From Calditrichia bacterium (GTDB lineage Bacteria > Calditrichota > Calditrichia > RBG-13-44-9 > J075), in NCBI GenBank assembly GCA_028284905.1, contig JANQQU010000060.1, positions 83,226 to 147,225 of the forward strand: a stretch of DNA of 64,000 bases, written 5' to 3'. Positions 36,697-47,415 of this stretch are shown here, one piece after another. The notes below the pieces were generated by a model. It saw only the letters and a list, made by a program, of their open reading frames with translations, ran no database searches and was not told the origin of the DNA. Position 1 is the first letter of the stretch, and each line of letters starts with the position of its first letter. The translations under genes were made by a program, and so were the position numbers.

Positions 36697-37467
36697 CTAT
36701 TTTTTACTGTTACGCCAGTATATGCTTATCAATCCATCCAGAACCAGCTGTGGCTCCACATTCATTTTGAATTTGCTCTGCGGCGCAATGGTTTTACTAA
36801 AACCACCGGTTGCCACCAATGCCGGTTCTTCCTGCATCTCTTCCGAAATCATCTCTATCAGTCCGTCGATCAACTTAACGGTACCATACATAATGCCGGA
36901 CTTCATGCTGTCTTCCGTTGTTTTCCCGATAACACTTTTCGGAAATTCGTAAGCAATTGTCGGCAACTTGGAGGCACGCAAGTGCAGTCCGGAGGCAGCT
37001 GTTTCCAATCCGAGCGCTATGACGCCACCCTCGTAAACTCCTCCCCTCGCGACGACATCGAAAGTTGTCGCGGTGCCAATATCAACGATTATGCAAGGCG
37101 ATTGATATTTTTCATATGCAGCAACAGCATTACAAATACGATCCGCACCGACACTATGCGGCGGATTGTAGGCGATAGATATTTGCAAATCCAGTCCATG
37201 ATGCACACAGAGCGGCCGAAGCCCCAAATACTTTTCACACATTCGAATGTAGATTTGGTTTACGCCCGGCACCACAGATGAAATAGCAACGCCACTAATT
37301 TCGTCAATTTGCCTTTGCTGTTGCGCCAAAAATTGTTTTACAAAGACCATTAGTTCATCTTCAGTGCGATGAACACCGGTAGCAATCTTCCAGCTATCCA
37401 GATAGTCACGATCGATATAGAGCCCGATCTCAGTATGGGTATTGCCAATGTCTACAGCTAGAATCAT
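36697..37467 (-). CDS. coaX: Type III pantothenate kinase
   Basis: Phosphorylates pantothenate, the first step of coenzyme A synthesis. The ASKHA-fold motifs are intact: VDIGNTHTEIG at the N-terminus, SVGADRICNAVAAY near residue 100, and VDIGTATTFDVV near 125. The 256-residue length is typical. It lies 131 bp downstream of birA on the same strand; that gap holds no clear promoter, and a TTGACA/TATATT pair there has too short a spacer. CoaX-BirA neighbourhoods are common in bacteria, and here they join the methylmalonyl-CoA genes. Confidence 0.95.
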   Translation of the reverse strand: MILAVDIGNTHTEIGLYIDRDYLDSWKIATGVHRTEDELMVFVKQFLAQQQRQIDEISGVAISSVVPGVNQIYIRMCEKYLGLRPLCVHHGLDLQISIAYNPPHSVGADRICNAVAAYEKYQSPCIIVDIGTATTFDVVARGGVYEGGVIALGLETAASGLHLRASKLPTIAYEFPKSVIGKTTEDSMKSGIMYGTVKLIDGLIEMISEEMQEEPALVATGGFSKTIAPQSKFKMNVEPQLVLDGLISIYWRNSKK

Positions 37468-37598
37468 TCTACCCTAACGCCCCAATATACTTTTTAACAA
37501 TGTCAAAAAATTGACTTATAACAATATTTTTCAATAGATTGTTTGACAAATCTAAATCACCGTTAAACAGATGTAAATTGTTAAAACCCAGATGCTTT

Positions 37599-38408
37599 TT
37601 ATCTTTCCTGATGCAGGTTTTCCCCGAAGACATCTCCGGCAGTAATTTCAACTTGCTGCCCATTTCGCTCCAACAGCATGTAACCCTCCGGGGAAATGCC
37701 CCGAAAGACACCTGTCATGTTTTCACTACCATCGCTGACGGATATTTTTTCGTTAAGGAACAACACCTTTTTCGTATATAAGGCCGCCAGGGAGCTGAAA
37801 TTGTCCTGGGCGTAGTGCATATATCCATCATAGAAATAATCCAGGAAACCGGCCAGTAATTTTTCCCGGTCAATCGATTTACCGAGGAACATTTGCAATG
37901 AGGCTGCTTTTTCACGCAGCTCCGGTGGAAAATCGGCAATCAGATGTTTTACATTGATCCCAATGCCGACGACTACATACTGAATACTGTTTGCTGTAAA
38001 GCTTCCCTCCAGCAGTATTCCCGATATTTTTTTTCCGCGGACCAATAAGTCGTTCGGCCATTTCAGATCAACAGATAATTCCGGAATACCGTTTTCCCGG
38101 AAGACACTTTCCAAATATGTCGCCAGACTGTAGGCGCTGTAAAGGTTAATCAGATTCAGGCGCGTCGGAGGCAGCGTGGGACGCAATAGCATGGAGAACC
38201 AAACACCCAATCCGGGCGGACTTTCCCACTGACGCTGATGGCGTCCTTTCCCTTCTGTTTGCCGATCCGCGATAACCACCTGCCATTGCGGTGCACCATT
38301 CCGCGCCTCCCCAGCCAGGTATGCATTGGTAGAACCTAATTCCGGAAAGCACGCCAGTTCAAAAGCAGCGCTGTGGCGCATTTTATTTAAAATAGATGCA
38401 GCTTTCAC
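37599..38408 (-). CDS. birA: Biotin-[acetyl-CoA-carboxylase] ligase
   Basis: Attaches biotin to AccB and other carboxylase carriers. The family motif G-R-G-R reads GKGRHQRQW (~residue 53), and DLKWPNDLLVRGKKISGILLE (~115-135, shown in part) is the biotin-binding loop. The C-terminal SH3-like domain is present. The N-terminal DNA-binding domain of bifunctional BirA is absent, so it should be an enzyme only, not the repressor. It overlaps the meaB stop by 4 bp, placing it in the mutA-mutB-meaB operon. Confidence 0.93.
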   Translation of the reverse strand: MKAASILNKMRHSAAFELACFPELGSTNAYLAGEARNGAPQWQVVIADRQTEGKGRHQRQWESPPGLGVWFSMLLRPTLPPTRLNLINLYSAYSLATYLESVFRENGIPELSVDLKWPNDLLVRGKKISGILLEGSFTANSIQYVVVGIGINVKHLIADFPPELREKAASLQMFLGKSIDREKLLAGFLDYFYDGYMHYAQDNFSSLAALYTKKVLFLNEKISVSDGSENMTGVFRGISPEGYMLLERNGQQVEITAGDVFGENLHQER

Positions 38409-39526
38409 TCTTCATCTTCCCGGTTTTTCATAAATGCGGCAAGTAATTCACGGGCGCCAGCCGTTACTGGTAGTTGCCCTGCCACTACGTCGGATTCTAC
38501 CTGTTTCAATTTAGCACCGACAGCTGGGTTTTTCAGGAATATGGTAGTCAAATATTCATTTATCAAAGCATGCATCCATTCTCGTGATTGTTCCTTCCGG
38601 CGCTGTTGAAAAACGCCGCTATTAGTAGTTGTTTCCTGAAATGTTTCTACCACCTGCCACAATTTTTCAACTCCATCACCACTCTGTGCGGAGCATGTAT
38701 AGGCTTTTGGCTGCCATCCCTCCGTTGCCGGTGATAGATAGTGCAGCGCCCGGGAGAGTTCCTGCCGGGCAACCTTGGCCCGGGAGATGTTGTCGCCATC
38801 TGCTTTGTTGACAAAAACAGTATCGGCGATTTCAATAACACCTTTTTTAATTCCCTGCAGTTCATCTCCGCCACCGGCAATTTGAAGCAGCAAAAAAAAA
38901 TCGACCATCGAGCGCACTGCAATTTCACTTTGCCCAACCCCGACAGTCTCGACTAGGATTGTATCAAATCCGGCAGCTTCGCAGATGAGCATCGTTTCGC
39001 GGGTTTTTCGGGCGACGCCCCCCAGCGCACCACCGGAAGGTGACGGCCGTATAAAAGCATTGTCTTCCCGCGCCAGTTTCTCCATACGGGTCTTATCTCC
39101 CATAATACTGCCACCGGTAATACTGCTGGTAGGATCGACGGCCAGCACAGCCACCTTGTGGCCGGCAGTCAACAGGTAAAGTCCCAATGCTTCGATTAAA
39201 GTACTCTTGCCAGCACCGGGAACGCCGGTAATTCCCACCCGCATCGATTTTCCGGTATGCGGCAATAGTGCCTGGAGCATCTCCTGCGCTTCCGTGATAT
39301 GGGCGGCAGCATCGCTTTCAATTAGCGAGATTGCCCGTCCCATAATCGCCCGATTGCAGGCAAGCACCCCTTTCACGTAATCGTCGACCGTCAGCCGGGG
39401 CCGCCGCGGCGTTTTTTTGCCGCTCTTCCGCCCCTTTGAGGAGAGGCTGCCCGGAATTACTTTGCCGGCAAAAGCGTCTCCACCTTCTTTTGGCGCCCAT
39501 GCCGGCAATTTTGATTTCTTTGGCAT
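38405..39526 (-). CDS. meaB: Methylmalonyl-CoA mutase-associated GTPase (MeaB/ArgK)
   Basis: G3E-family GTPase that guards and reloads the B12 cofactor of methylmalonyl-CoA mutase. The Walker A motif is GVPGAGKST (~residue 100), the DPTSS and ETVGVGQSE switch regions follow, and NKADGDN provides the guanine specificity. The N-terminal ~50 residues are an unusually basic, low-complexity extension (SSKGRKSGKKTPRRPR), longer than in most relatives. It begins 15 bp after mutB and overlaps birA by 4 bp. Confidence 0.94.
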   Translation of the reverse strand: MPKKSKLPAWAPKEGGDAFAGKVIPGSLSSKGRKSGKKTPRRPRLTVDDYVKGVLACNRAIMGRAISLIESDAAAHITEAQEMLQALLPHTGKSMRVGITGVPGAGKSTLIEALGLYLLTAGHKVAVLAVDPTSSITGGSIMGDKTRMEKLAREDNAFIRPSPSGGALGGVARKTRETMLICEAAGFDTILVETVGVGQSEIAVRSMVDFFLLLQIAGGGDELQGIKKGVIEIADTVFVNKADGDNISRAKVARQELSRALHYLSPATEGWQPKAYTCSAQSGDGVEKLWQVVETFQETTTNSGVFQQRRKEQSREWMHALINEYLTTIFLKNPAVGAKLKQVESDVVAGQLPVTAGARELLAAFMKNREDEE

Positions 39527-39541
39527 CGCAGACTGCGGAGC

Positions 39542-41725
39542 CTAAGCCCCAATCCTTTCCATTAATTCATTTAAGATTTCAACAGCGGCTTCCGGAATGA
39601 CGGTGCCCGGACCGAAAATCGCAGATGCGCCGTTTTCATAGAGATAATCATAATCCTGGGGAGGAATAACCCCACCAACCACAACCATAATATCTTCACG
39701 ATCAAGTTCGCGCAATGCCGCAATTAGTTGTGGCATCAAGGTTTTATGTCCGGCAGCCAGAGAGCTCATGCCGATGATGTGCACATCATTTTCTACCGCC
39801 TGCCGGGCTGTTTCCGCCGGCGTTTGAAAGAGCGGACCAATGTCGACATCAAACCCGAGGTCGGCGAATGCAGTAGCGATAACCTTTGCGCCACGGTCAT
39901 GGCCGTCCTGTCCCATTTTGGCGATCATAATCCGCGGACGCCGTCCTTCGATTTCGGCAAATTTTTCCACGATTTTACGGACTTTTTCCACTTGCTCGTC
40001 CTTTCCATATGCACTGCTGTAAACACCGGAGATTGATCTTATCACGGCCTTATGCCGACCGAATACTTTCTCCATCGCCGAGGACATCTCTCCAAGCGTC
40101 GCGCGGGCACGAGCTGCATTTACACACAATGCAAGTAAATTGCCTTCTCCGGATGCTGCGGCTTCGGTAATAGCGGTCAGGGCATTTTCAACGGCCGCTT
40201 CATCGCGTTCATTCCGCAGCTGCCGTAGCCTTTCCAGTTGTGATTCCCGTACTGCAGTATTGTCAATTTCCAGAATGTCGATCGGCGCTTCTTCCTCCAG
40301 GCGATACTTATTGACGCCGACGATGGTTTCTTTACCGGCATCAATCCGGGCCTGGCGCCGGGCAGCCGCTTCTTCGATGCGCATCTTCGGAATGCCGGTT
40401 TCTATCGCTTTCGCCATTCCACCCAGGGACTCAATCTCTTCTAAGTGTGCCCAGCCTTTTTCCATTAGGGCATTGGTCAGCGATTCGACATAATAGGAGC
40501 CGCCCCAGGGATCAATCACCCGGCAAATACCGGTTTCTTCCTGTAAATATAATTGGGTATTGCGGGCAATGCGTGCAGAAAAATCAGTCGGTAACGCAAT
40601 TGCTTCATCAAGGGAATTGGTGTGCAGCGACTGAGTGTGTCCCATCGCAGCGGCCATCGCTTCAATGCAAGTGCGGGCAACATTATTAAACGGATCCTGT
40701 GCGGTAAGGCTCCAACCGGATGTTTGCGAATGGGTCCGAAGCATCAAGGATTTGGGATTTTCCGGATTGAATGGTTTGATCAACTTCGCCCAGAGCACCC
40801 GTGCAGCGCGCATCTTGGCGATTTCCATAAAATAATTCATGCCAATCGCCCAGAAAAAGGATAGACGCGGTGCAAAGGCATCCACCGGAATGCCGGCCTT
40901 AATTCCGGTGCGCACATATTCTAATCCATCCGCAAGCGTGTAAGCCATTTCCAGATCTGCGGTAGCGCCGGCTTCCTGCATATGGTAACCGGAGATACTG
41001 ATACTATTAAAGCGCGGCATCTTTTCCGATGTGTAGGCGAAGATGTCCGCGATGATCCGCATGGAGTGTTCCGGCGGATAAATATAAGTATTCCGCACCA
41101 TGTATTCTTTCAGGATATCATTCTGAATCGTCCCGCTAAGCTTTTCCGGTGAAACACCTTGTTCTTCAGCAGTCACAATATAAAAAGCCATGATGGGCAG
41201 AACAGCGCCATTCATGGTCATGGACACTGAAATTTGATCCAGGGGAATGCCATCAAAAAGAATTTTCATATCCAGGATAGAATCGATGGCGACGCCGGCC
41301 TTGCCGACATCGCCCACTACCCGCGGGTGATCGGAATCGTATCCGCGATGCGTTGCCAGATCGAATGCCACCGACAATCCTTTCTGCCCGGCAGCAAGGT
41401 TCCGGCGATAGAAAGCGTTGCTCTCTTCCGCGGTAGAAAAACCGGCATATTGCCGAACCGTCCAGGGGCGCATCACATACATCGTTGCATAGGGCCCTCT
41501 CAGGAAAGGTGGCATGCCGGCGGAATAATTCAGATGGGGCAAGTTGGCGATGTCGCTCTTCCGGTAGAGCGGCTTCACCGGAATTTGTTCGTAAGTTTCC
41601 CAATCTTTCAGAGTGCCATCATTGTTGGTTTCCGCCAAACAGTTTTCTTCCCAGCGGGAAAACTCCACCGTTTGCTCAGGTTCGTTGGATAAAGCGATTT
41701 TCGTGAAATCAGGATACTTTTTCAT
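39542..41725 (-). CDS. mutB: Methylmalonyl-CoA mutase, large (catalytic) subunit
   Basis: Adenosylcobalamin enzyme interconverting succinyl-CoA and (R)-methylmalonyl-CoA, 727 residues. The CoA-binding barrel has [23 protein letters not shown] sequence (~residues 78-96), with [13 protein letters not shown] downstream. The C-terminal B12 domain carries the base-off motif D-x-H-x-x-G as GQDGHDRG (~residue 608), with the cobalt-ligating His. It overlaps the stop of mutA by one base and precedes meaB. Together they support propionate use or propionate/succinate formation. Confidence 0.97.
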   Translation of the reverse strand: MKKYPDFTKIALSNEPEQTVEFSRWEENCLAETNNDGTLKDWETYEQIPVKPLYRKSDIANLPHLNYSAGMPPFLRGPYATMYVMRPWTVRQYAGFSTAEESNAFYRRNLAAGQKGLSVAFDLATHRGYDSDHPRVVGDVGKAGVAIDSILDMKILFDGIPLDQISVSMTMNGAVLPIMAFYIVTAEEQGVSPEKLSGTIQNDILKEYMVRNTYIYPPEHSMRIIADIFAYTSEKMPRFNSISISGYHMQEAGATADLEMAYTLADGLEYVRTGIKAGIPVDAFAPRLSFFWAIGMNYFMEIAKMRAARVLWAKLIKPFNPENPKSLMLRTHSQTSGWSLTAQDPFNNVARTCIEAMAAAMGHTQSLHTNSLDEAIALPTDFSARIARNTQLYLQEETGICRVIDPWGGSYYVESLTNALMEKGWAHLEEIESLGGMAKAIETGIPKMRIEEAAARRQARIDAGKETIVGVNKYRLEEEAPIDILEIDNTAVRESQLERLRQLRNERDEAAVENALTAITEAAASGEGNLLALCVNAARARATLGEMSSAMEKVFGRHKAVIRSISGVYSSAYGKDEQVEKVRKIVEKFAEIEGRRPRIMIAKMGQDGHDRGAKVIATAFADLGFDVDIGPLFQTPAETARQAVENDVHIIGMSSLAAGHKTLMPQLIAALRELDREDIMVVVGGVIPPQDYDYLYENGASAIFGPGTVIPEAAVEILNELMERIGA

Positions 41726-43644
41726 TACATCACCCCCGTTCTTTTCAAAATCTCCGCCAGCACTTCATAAACATTCGCTCGAATATGAATAAAATCATCT
41801 ATTCCTTGGGACCGGAATTCGTCAATCTTGTCTTTCGGATACCCTGCCAACAACACCATTGACTCGGAATTTTTTGCCCGAAATTCTTTCATGAATGCCG
41901 GCACAATTTCCGGATAACTGTCATCAGTAGAGCAGAGAACGACGACAGCAGCCTGGCTTTCAAGCGCTGCTTTTGCTAAAAGCGCCGGGTCATTTTCTCC
42001 CGAAGGATAAACCGTTTTAATGCCAGCAACTTGCAAGAAACCAGCACTAAAATCTGCCCTGGCTTTATGCTGTTTTAATGGTCCGGCGTTTGCGAGATAA
42101 GCCGTTAATGCAGAACCATTGTTTTTCTCCCAATCAGACGTTTTGTACCGCAGGGCCTCAAACATCGCAGCACCCCGTTCCAGCGGCAACGGTTTTACAG
42201 CCAGATGATTCGCGCCATTCTTGGATGTATTGGCAGCTCTCAATTGTTTACTGTTGCCAGCTTGAGGCAATATCTCATTTGGATTCGGATAAATATTACT
42301 GCCGATCAGCAGATCTTTGCGCTTGCCAAGGTTTTGCTTCTTTTCTGCTGCAGTAGCGGCAACTGTTTCCTGGATAAAATTTGTTTCCAGGGCTTTAAAA
42401 AAACCTCCCTGTGCCTCGACATCCTGAAAGAGTTGCCATGCTTCTTCAGCTAAATCATCCGTCATTGTTTCTACAAATGTGCTGCCCCCTGCCGGATCAA
42501 TTACTTTGTCAAGATGCGTTTCCGTTTTTAGAATCTCATGCAGATTGCGGGCAATTCTTTGGGAAAGTGCATCGGGTTCCCGGAACAACGCATCGAACGC
42601 ATCAATTTGCAAACTATTGCATCCTCCGACGATACCGGAAAATGCCTCGGTTGTCGTACGGAGCATATTCACATACGGATCCGTAACGGTTTTATTCCAA
42701 AATCCGGTACGGGCGTGGATACGCATTTGCTGGGAATTTTCATCGCCGTCAAACGCGGCAACAATCTGTGCCCAGATCCGCCGTGCTGCCCGCAATTTGG
42801 CGATTTGGGTAAAGAAATCGCCTCCCAGTGCAAATGAGAAACGTATTCGGGGAGCAATCTCGTTTATAGTTATCCCTAAATCGAGTAGCGCGCGCAGATG
42901 ACTGACCGCAGAGGAGACCGTGAAGGCCAATTCCTGGACGACGCTTCCCCCGGCATTATGATAATGTTCGCCATTAACACGAAGCACTTGCAAAGCCGGC
43001 GCTTTATCGAGGCTCCAGCGAATCAAATGCGCAGTCTCGTCATAGAGCCTGGGCAATGGCCGGATTGAGCGCCCATAGGTTAACAAGTGATAGCAGGGAT
43101 CATTGCCAATCAAACCGCTCAGATTACTGAGATCAATTTTTTGTTTTTTAGCGAGAGTCTCCAACGCGCCGGCAACTGCAACGCCCTGATTGGGGCAGTC
43201 CAGAAACAAAGGATTATTTTGCCATTGTATGTCCTTAAAAACCTGTGCCCAATCTTTCTTCTGCCAATCATCGACAACAACATTCTTTAAATCAAATGCG
43301 ATTGTATTTTGACCGTTTTTTAAACCATCTTTTAGTGAGGCATTTATCTGGGCAGGATTACCGGCAACTGGCATTTGAACAATATCCCAGCCAATCCCAC
43401 TATTACCGCTGGCTTTTGCGCCGCGCGTAAATGGAAAAAAACCGGGATATTCTTCCAGTGTAACGGATGGATTCTCTAAGTGATAGATAGGCTGCAGCGT
43501 AATGTTGTCATACGTCCGGGTAAGCATGACTTTCTCAAACGGGCGCCCCTTCAGGAGCTTTTCCGCAGCATCTCTCCAGGCCTCCGGGGTCGAAGGGGTA
43601 AAGTCTGCAAGTAAGTTCAGTTTCTTCTCAGCTTTCGTCGTCAT
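41725..43644 (-). CDS. mutA: Methylmalonyl-CoA mutase, small subunit
   Basis: Non-catalytic partner of MutB, 639 residues. It shares the barrel fold ([31 protein letters not shown] and [11 protein letters not shown] regions) but its C-terminal B12-like domain (~520-639) lacks the D-x-H-x-x-G motif, as usual for the beta subunit. GAGGTG lies before the ATG. It is the first gene of the mutA-mutB-meaB-birA operon. An inverted repeat (43698-43721) lies in the upstream gap. Confidence 0.94.
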   Translation of the reverse strand: MTTKAEKKLNLLADFTPSTPEAWRDAAEKLLKGRPFEKVMLTRTYDNITLQPIYHLENPSVTLEEYPGFFPFTRGAKASGNSGIGWDIVQMPVAGNPAQINASLKDGLKNGQNTIAFDLKNVVVDDWQKKDWAQVFKDIQWQNNPLFLDCPNQGVAVAGALETLAKKQKIDLSNLSGLIGNDPCYHLLTYGRSIRPLPRLYDETAHLIRWSLDKAPALQVLRVNGEHYHNAGGSVVQELAFTVSSAVSHLRALLDLGITINEIAPRIRFSFALGGDFFTQIAKLRAARRIWAQIVAAFDGDENSQQMRIHARTGFWNKTVTDPYVNMLRTTTEAFSGIVGGCNSLQIDAFDALFREPDALSQRIARNLHEILKTETHLDKVIDPAGGSTFVETMTDDLAEEAWQLFQDVEAQGGFFKALETNFIQETVAATAAEKKQNLGKRKDLLIGSNIYPNPNEILPQAGNSKQLRAANTSKNGANHLAVKPLPLERGAAMFEALRYKTSDWEKNNGSALTAYLANAGPLKQHKARADFSAGFLQVAGIKTVYPSGENDPALLAKAALESQAAVVVLCSTDDSYPEIVPAFMKEFRAKNSESMVLLAGYPKDKIDEFRSQGIDDFIHIRANVYEVLAEILKRTGVM

Positions 43645-43697
43645 AATAGCACCTCATTAGTCGTGTAAACTTATCCGAAAACTTACTTTGCATTATT

Positions 43698-43721
43698 GTT
43701 ACCGAATCATTACGGGGTAAC
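43698..43721. promoter_or_regulatory. Inverted repeat upstream of mutA
   Basis: GTTACC (43698-43703) and GGTAAC (43716-43721) with a 12-base spacer, 54 bp upstream of mutA. A second hairpin (GGCAGGT/ACCTGCC, 43729-43755) follows the AGCS stop but has no T-tract. Either could be regulatory; the function is not shown by the sequence. Confidence 0.3.
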
Positions 43722-43780
43722 ATTGCCGGGCAGGTTTTTCCGAAATTTACCTGCCGTAATTTTGCTACGCCATCGCATTC

Positions 43781-45151
43781 TTAGGTATTCCCATCCATTT
43801 TCGCAAAATAAGTTTTCGCAGCAGCCATCACTTTCGGCGCCAGCATTATTGCGGAAAGCGTTGTCGGTATGGCCATCAGGGCATACATACCATCAATCAA
43901 ACTAACCGCGGCATCACTGGAAGCGATGGCAGCAACGATCATTAACGAAATGTAAAAATAGTTATAATAATGCTGTCTTTCCGCACCAACCAGGAAGCCC
44001 AGGCATTTCGTTCCATAATAAGAATAGCTGAACATCGTGCTGGTACTAAAAAACAACACACAAGTAATCAAGACAAAGCTACCAATGCCCGGCATACCGG
44101 CGTTAAAGGCATTTGCCGTCAAGGTAACGCCATCGGCATCGCCGGTTTTCCAAACGCCGGTTACCAGGATAACCAATGCGGTTATGGTACAGACAATCAG
44201 AGTATCAATTACCGGACCAAGCATTGCAACGAGTCCTTCGCGGATTGGCTCTTTGGTCTTTGCAGCGCCGTGAGCCATAGCTTCGGTACCAATACCGGCC
44301 TCGTTGGAGAATGCCGCCCGACGTACACCGGTAATAATAACCGAGCCGATTGCGCCACCAACTGCCGCCTGCCCGGTAAAAGCATCAGTAACAATTAACA
44401 TGAAGTATTCCGGCACCACAGAGAAATTCGAGATTAAAATCCAGGCGGCGGCGAGCATATAGAGCACGACCATCGTCGGGACCATTTTGGAAGCGACCGC
44501 ACCGATACGAGTAATCCCACCAAAAATTACCATGGCAACCAATGCCGCCATCGTAATGCCTGCACCTAAATTGAAATTCGCTTCCTGCCCTTCCGGCAAC
44601 CAGCCATAGGGTATAAAAAGCACTTCACGGAGTATTTGCACCAATTGGTTGACCTGAAACATCGGCAAACATCCAATTAGACCGGCAATGCAAAAAAGGT
44701 AGGCTAACGGTTTCCAGTTTTTTCCCAATCCTTCCGAGACGACATACATCGGTCCTCCCTGAAGATGCCCGGCACTATCCTTCCCGCGATACATGATAGC
44801 CAGGGAGCAGGTAAAAAACTTCGTCGCAATACCAACAACCGCGCTCATCCACATCCAAAACACAGCGCCGGGTCCTCCGGCCTGAATCGCAATAGCCACA
44901 CCGGCGATATTTCCCATACCGATCGTGCCAGCCAATGCACTGGATAAAGCCTGAAAGTGTGAGATGTCTCCGGGTTCATCGGGGTCGTCATATTTTCCGC
45001 GCAATATATCTATACCATGACGAAAATAGCGGAAGGGTAAAAGTCTGGAATAAACAAGAAAAAACAAGCCACCGCCAAGCAAAAGCACCAGCAACCAGGG
45101 TCCCCAGGCTGCATCGGCAAATGCGACGACCCACGCTTCTATAGTTTGCAT
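43781..45151 (-). CDS. Sodium:alanine symporter (AGCS family)
   Basis: Membrane transporter of 456 residues importing alanine or glycine with sodium. The start at 45151 is set by a GAGGTG site; the frame runs on to 45238 without family sequence. About ten or more hydrophobic helices are visible. Family signatures include GTIGMGNIAGVA, AVVGIATKFFTCSLA, RRAAFSNEAGIGTEAMAHGA and LFFSTSTMFSYSYYG. It is divergent from surE with a 189-bp gap holding promoters for both. Confidence 0.94.
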   Translation of the reverse strand: MQTIEAWVVAFADAAWGPWLLVLLLGGGLFFLVYSRLLPFRYFRHGIDILRGKYDDPDEPGDISHFQALSSALAGTIGMGNIAGVAIAIQAGGPGAVFWMWMSAVVGIATKFFTCSLAIMYRGKDSAGHLQGGPMYVVSEGLGKNWKPLAYLFCIAGLIGCLPMFQVNQLVQILREVLFIPYGWLPEGQEANFNLGAGITMAALVAMVIFGGITRIGAVASKMVPTMVVLYMLAAAWILISNFSVVPEYFMLIVTDAFTGQAAVGGAIGSVIITGVRRAAFSNEAGIGTEAMAHGAAKTKEPIREGLVAMLGPVIDTLIVCTITALVILVTGVWKTGDADGVTLTANAFNAGMPGIGSFVLITCVLFFSTSTMFSYSYYGTKCLGFLVGAERQHYYNYFYISLMIVAAIASSDAAVSLIDGMYALMAIPTTLSAIMLAPKVMAAAKTYFAKMDGNT

Positions 45152-45236
45152 AAACACCTCAAGGTCAGGTTCATCAGAAATAGAATTAGTAGCATCTGTC
45201 CTGCCAGCGTGAGAAATCAAATGCTTGGCAGAAGTC

Positions 45237-45264
45237 AATATATCGTTTATGGTGTAAAATTCAA
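45237..45264 (-). promoter_or_regulatory. Candidate promoter for the AGCS symporter
   Basis: Minus strand: TTGAAT (45264-45259), a 16-base spacer, then TATATT (45242-45237), ~85 bp before the ATG. The leader contains an inverted repeat CTGCCA/TGGCAG. Confidence 0.4.
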
Positions 45265-45276
45265 ATTAAATACAAA

Positions 45277-45305
45277 TTTACATTGCCCGGTTTACCGGCT
45301 ATATT
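45277..45305 (+). promoter_or_regulatory. Sigma70-type promoter for surE
   Basis: TTTACA (45277-45282), a 17-base spacer, then TATATT (45300-45305), 35 bp before the ATG. The spacer contains CCGG-TTTA-CCGG, a small palindrome that could be an operator. Confidence 0.55.
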
Positions 45306-45340
45306 GGTTTCCCCAAACAGAAAAACCAAAGGAACTTGAT

Positions 45341-46144
45341 ATGACTACACCGTTGATCCTGATCAGCAATGACGATGGTATTTCTTCCCCCGGACTGAAG
45401 GCGCTGGCAGCGGCGATGTTACCATTGGGAGAACTGGTCATCGCCGCCCCCAGCCGGCAACAGTCTGCCACCGGGCGTGCCCTGCGCGGCAATCCACAGA
45501 GCACCCTTATTCCCATGTCGTTTAAAATTGAAGAAAAGGAGATTGAGGCCTATCATTGTGATTGCACCCCGGCACAGATCGTATTACACGCTTTCAATAC
45601 CATTTTGCGAAATAGACAACCAGACCTGGTGGTCAGCGGCATCAATTATGGTGAAAATGTTGGGATTAACGTAACCCAATCCGGCACATTAGGGGCGGCA
45701 ATGGAGGGCGCGGCCCGCTTTATTCCATCACTGGCCATTTCCGTGCAGACCAGAATAGAACATCATTTTCATTATGGCGAAATTGATTGGGATGGCGCCG
45801 CATACTTCTCCCGCTTCTTTGCAGAAAAGCTGCTCACCCGAAAGATGCCCCGGGACGTTGATGTCTTGAAAATCGAAGTCCCCTTTAATGCCTCGGAATC
45901 CACTCCCTGGCGCATCACTCGTCAGTCCCGTCAACCCTACTATGTTACCGAGGTTCCGGATGGCAACGCCAATAGCCGATTTAAAGATACCGTATTGGAG
46001 ATATCAATTGACGAGGAAACCCTGGAAGCCGACTCGGATATTCAAGCAGTTGCCCTGGATCAGATTGTCGCAGTAACCCCGCTCAGCCTGGATCTCACCT
46101 CCCGTACCAGCCTGGAAAACCTTGATACTATTTTTCGAAAGTGA
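45341..46144 (+). CDS. surE: 5'/3'-nucleotidase SurE
   Basis: Metal-dependent phosphatase of nucleoside monophosphates, 267 residues. The start at 45341 is chosen for its AAAGGA site and because the protein then begins directly with the active site ISNDDGISSPG; the frame extends to 45146 without conserved sequence. The metal ligands are the DD pair, Ser in PSRQQSATG, and Asn in SGINYGENVG. Its stop lies 52 bp before the esterase start, on the same strand. Confidence 0.95.
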   Translation: MTTPLILISNDDGISSPGLKALAAAMLPLGELVIAAPSRQQSATGRALRGNPQSTLIPMSFKIEEKEIEAYHCDCTPAQIVLHAFNTILRNRQPDLVVSGINYGENVGINVTQSGTLGAAMEGAARFIPSLAISVQTRIEHHFHYGEIDWDGAAYFSRFFAEKLLTRKMPRDVDVLKIEVPFNASESTPWRITRQSRQPYYVTEVPDGNANSRFKDTVLEISIDEETLEADSDIQAVALDQIVAVTPLSLDLTSRTSLENLDTIFRK

Positions 46145-46196
46145 AACTTTTTTGGAAAGGCTCGGTAATTTGGGGAAACTAATCAGGAGATATGTA

Positions 46197-47354
46197 ATGG
46201 TCAAAAGAATTGGATCTGTGCTAATTTTATTTCTGTTTACAGCGGCACTTTTTGCTTCGGAGAAGACGCCAATCGTTGTTGGCGAGAATATTTCCATGAT
46301 GTCCGAGACTTTAGGAGAAGAGCGGCACATGCAGATATACTTGCCGAGGGGCTATGAGAATTCCGACATTCGTTATCCGGTGATTTATTTATTGGATGGC
46401 CCCGGTCATTTCCATCACACCCTGGGCATCGTGAAATTTCTTGCCCAGAATAATCGTATGCCGGATCTGATTGTTGTGGCAATCGCAAACACCGATCGCA
46501 CCCGGGATCTCACCCCGACCAATGAAGAGCGTTTTCCGACCAGCGGCGGTGCGGCTAATTTCGCAACATTTATTTCCAGTGAGTTAATGCCTCATATTGA
46601 GAAAGAATATCGAACCCATCCTTATAAAATTTTGATAGGTCATTCTTTTGGGGGTTTGTTTGCAAATTATGTTTTCCTCAACCAGCCGGAGATATTCAAC
46701 GCCTATATTTCCGTTAGCCCCAGTTTATGGTGGAAAGAGCGTGAATTGGTAAAGCAGGCCGAAGAAACCTTTGCGAACACCGAAAAACTTCCTTCACAGT
46801 TTTTCATGACAATGGGTAACGAAGGTGGAGATATGCTCCCAAGTGCCCAGGCATTTGAAGACGTGCTTAAGAATAACAACATCGAAGGTCTCGAACATAA
46901 ATTTGTTCATTTCCCGGAGGAAACTCACGGCAGCGTCGTCCACAAAAGCATTTACGATGGCCTGGAAATGATTTATTCCCCTTGGCGTCTTACCGGCAAT
47001 TTAAACGAGATGGATTGGGAGGGTTTGGAAAGCCATTACAAAATGCTCTCGGAGCGCTATCGTTACACCATCGAAATTCCGGAAGCACAGGTCAACAATT
47101 TAGGATATGCCTTGTTAGGAAATGGCAACATGCAGGGCGCCATAGCCGTTTTCCAAAAGAATGTCATGAAATATCCGAATTCGGCAAATGTTTATGATAG
47201 TCTTGGTGAGGCCTACGAAAGGAATGAGCAACTCACGCTTGCAAAAGCCAATTATTCAAAAGCTGTCGCACAGGGTAGCAAAATCAACGATCCCAATCTC
47301 AATATTTATCAGACGAATCTGGATCGGGTATTGAAAGCGCTATCCGCAAACTAA
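46197..47354 (+). CDS. Exported alpha/beta-hydrolase esterase (IroE/Fes type) with TPR tail
   Basis: Predicted periplasmic esterase of 385 residues. The start at 46197 follows AGGAGA and opens onto a signal peptide (ending ALFAS). The catalytic Ser is in GHSFGG (~residue 148), the acid should follow in the VSPSLWW to NEGGD region, and the His is in EETHGSVV. It matches the putative-esterase family of siderophore and acyl esterases. Residues ~290-385 form TPR-like helices with VYDSLGEAYE, the same module as in the DUF2911 protein at 9877-11025. A terminator follows. Confidence 0.88.
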   Translation: MVKRIGSVLILFLFTAALFASEKTPIVVGENISMMSETLGEERHMQIYLPRGYENSDIRYPVIYLLDGPGHFHHTLGIVKFLAQNNRMPDLIVVAIANTDRTRDLTPTNEERFPTSGGAANFATFISSELMPHIEKEYRTHPYKILIGHSFGGLFANYVFLNQPEIFNAYISVSPSLWWKERELVKQAEETFANTEKLPSQFFMTMGNEGGDMLPSAQAFEDVLKNNNIEGLEHKFVHFPEETHGSVVHKSIYDGLEMIYSPWRLTGNLNEMDWEGLESHYKMLSERYRYTIEIPEAQVNNLGYALLGNGNMQGAIAVFQKNVMKYPNSANVYDSLGEAYERNEQLTLAKANYSKAVAQGSKINDPNLNIYQTNLDRVLKALSAN

Positions 47355-47382
47355 TCTACGAAAACACTCTTTACTTATTTTT

Positions 47383-47415
47383 AAATGGCGTTTAATTTTT
47401 AGACGCCATTTTTTT
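47383..47415. terminator. Bidirectional terminator between esterase and PH-domain genes
   Basis: AAATGGCGT (47383-47391) / ACGCCATTT (47403-47411), a 9-bp stem with an 11-base loop followed by T-run on the plus strand. It overlaps the stop codon region of the minus-strand gene. Confidence 0.8.

Noticed and set aside
37484..37506. TTGACA and TATATT boxes before coaX
   Set aside because: The spacer is only 11 bases, too short for a sigma70 promoter.
43729..43755. Hairpin GGCAGGT/ACCTGCC after the AGCS symporter as a terminator
   Set aside because: No T-run follows on the relevant strand, so it is not listed as a terminator.
45152..45235. Possible glycine riboswitch in the AGCS leader (minus strand carries TCTCA and GGACAGA)
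   Set aside because: The diagnostic CCGAAGG-type core and tandem aptamer layout are absent; the match is limited to two short stretches.
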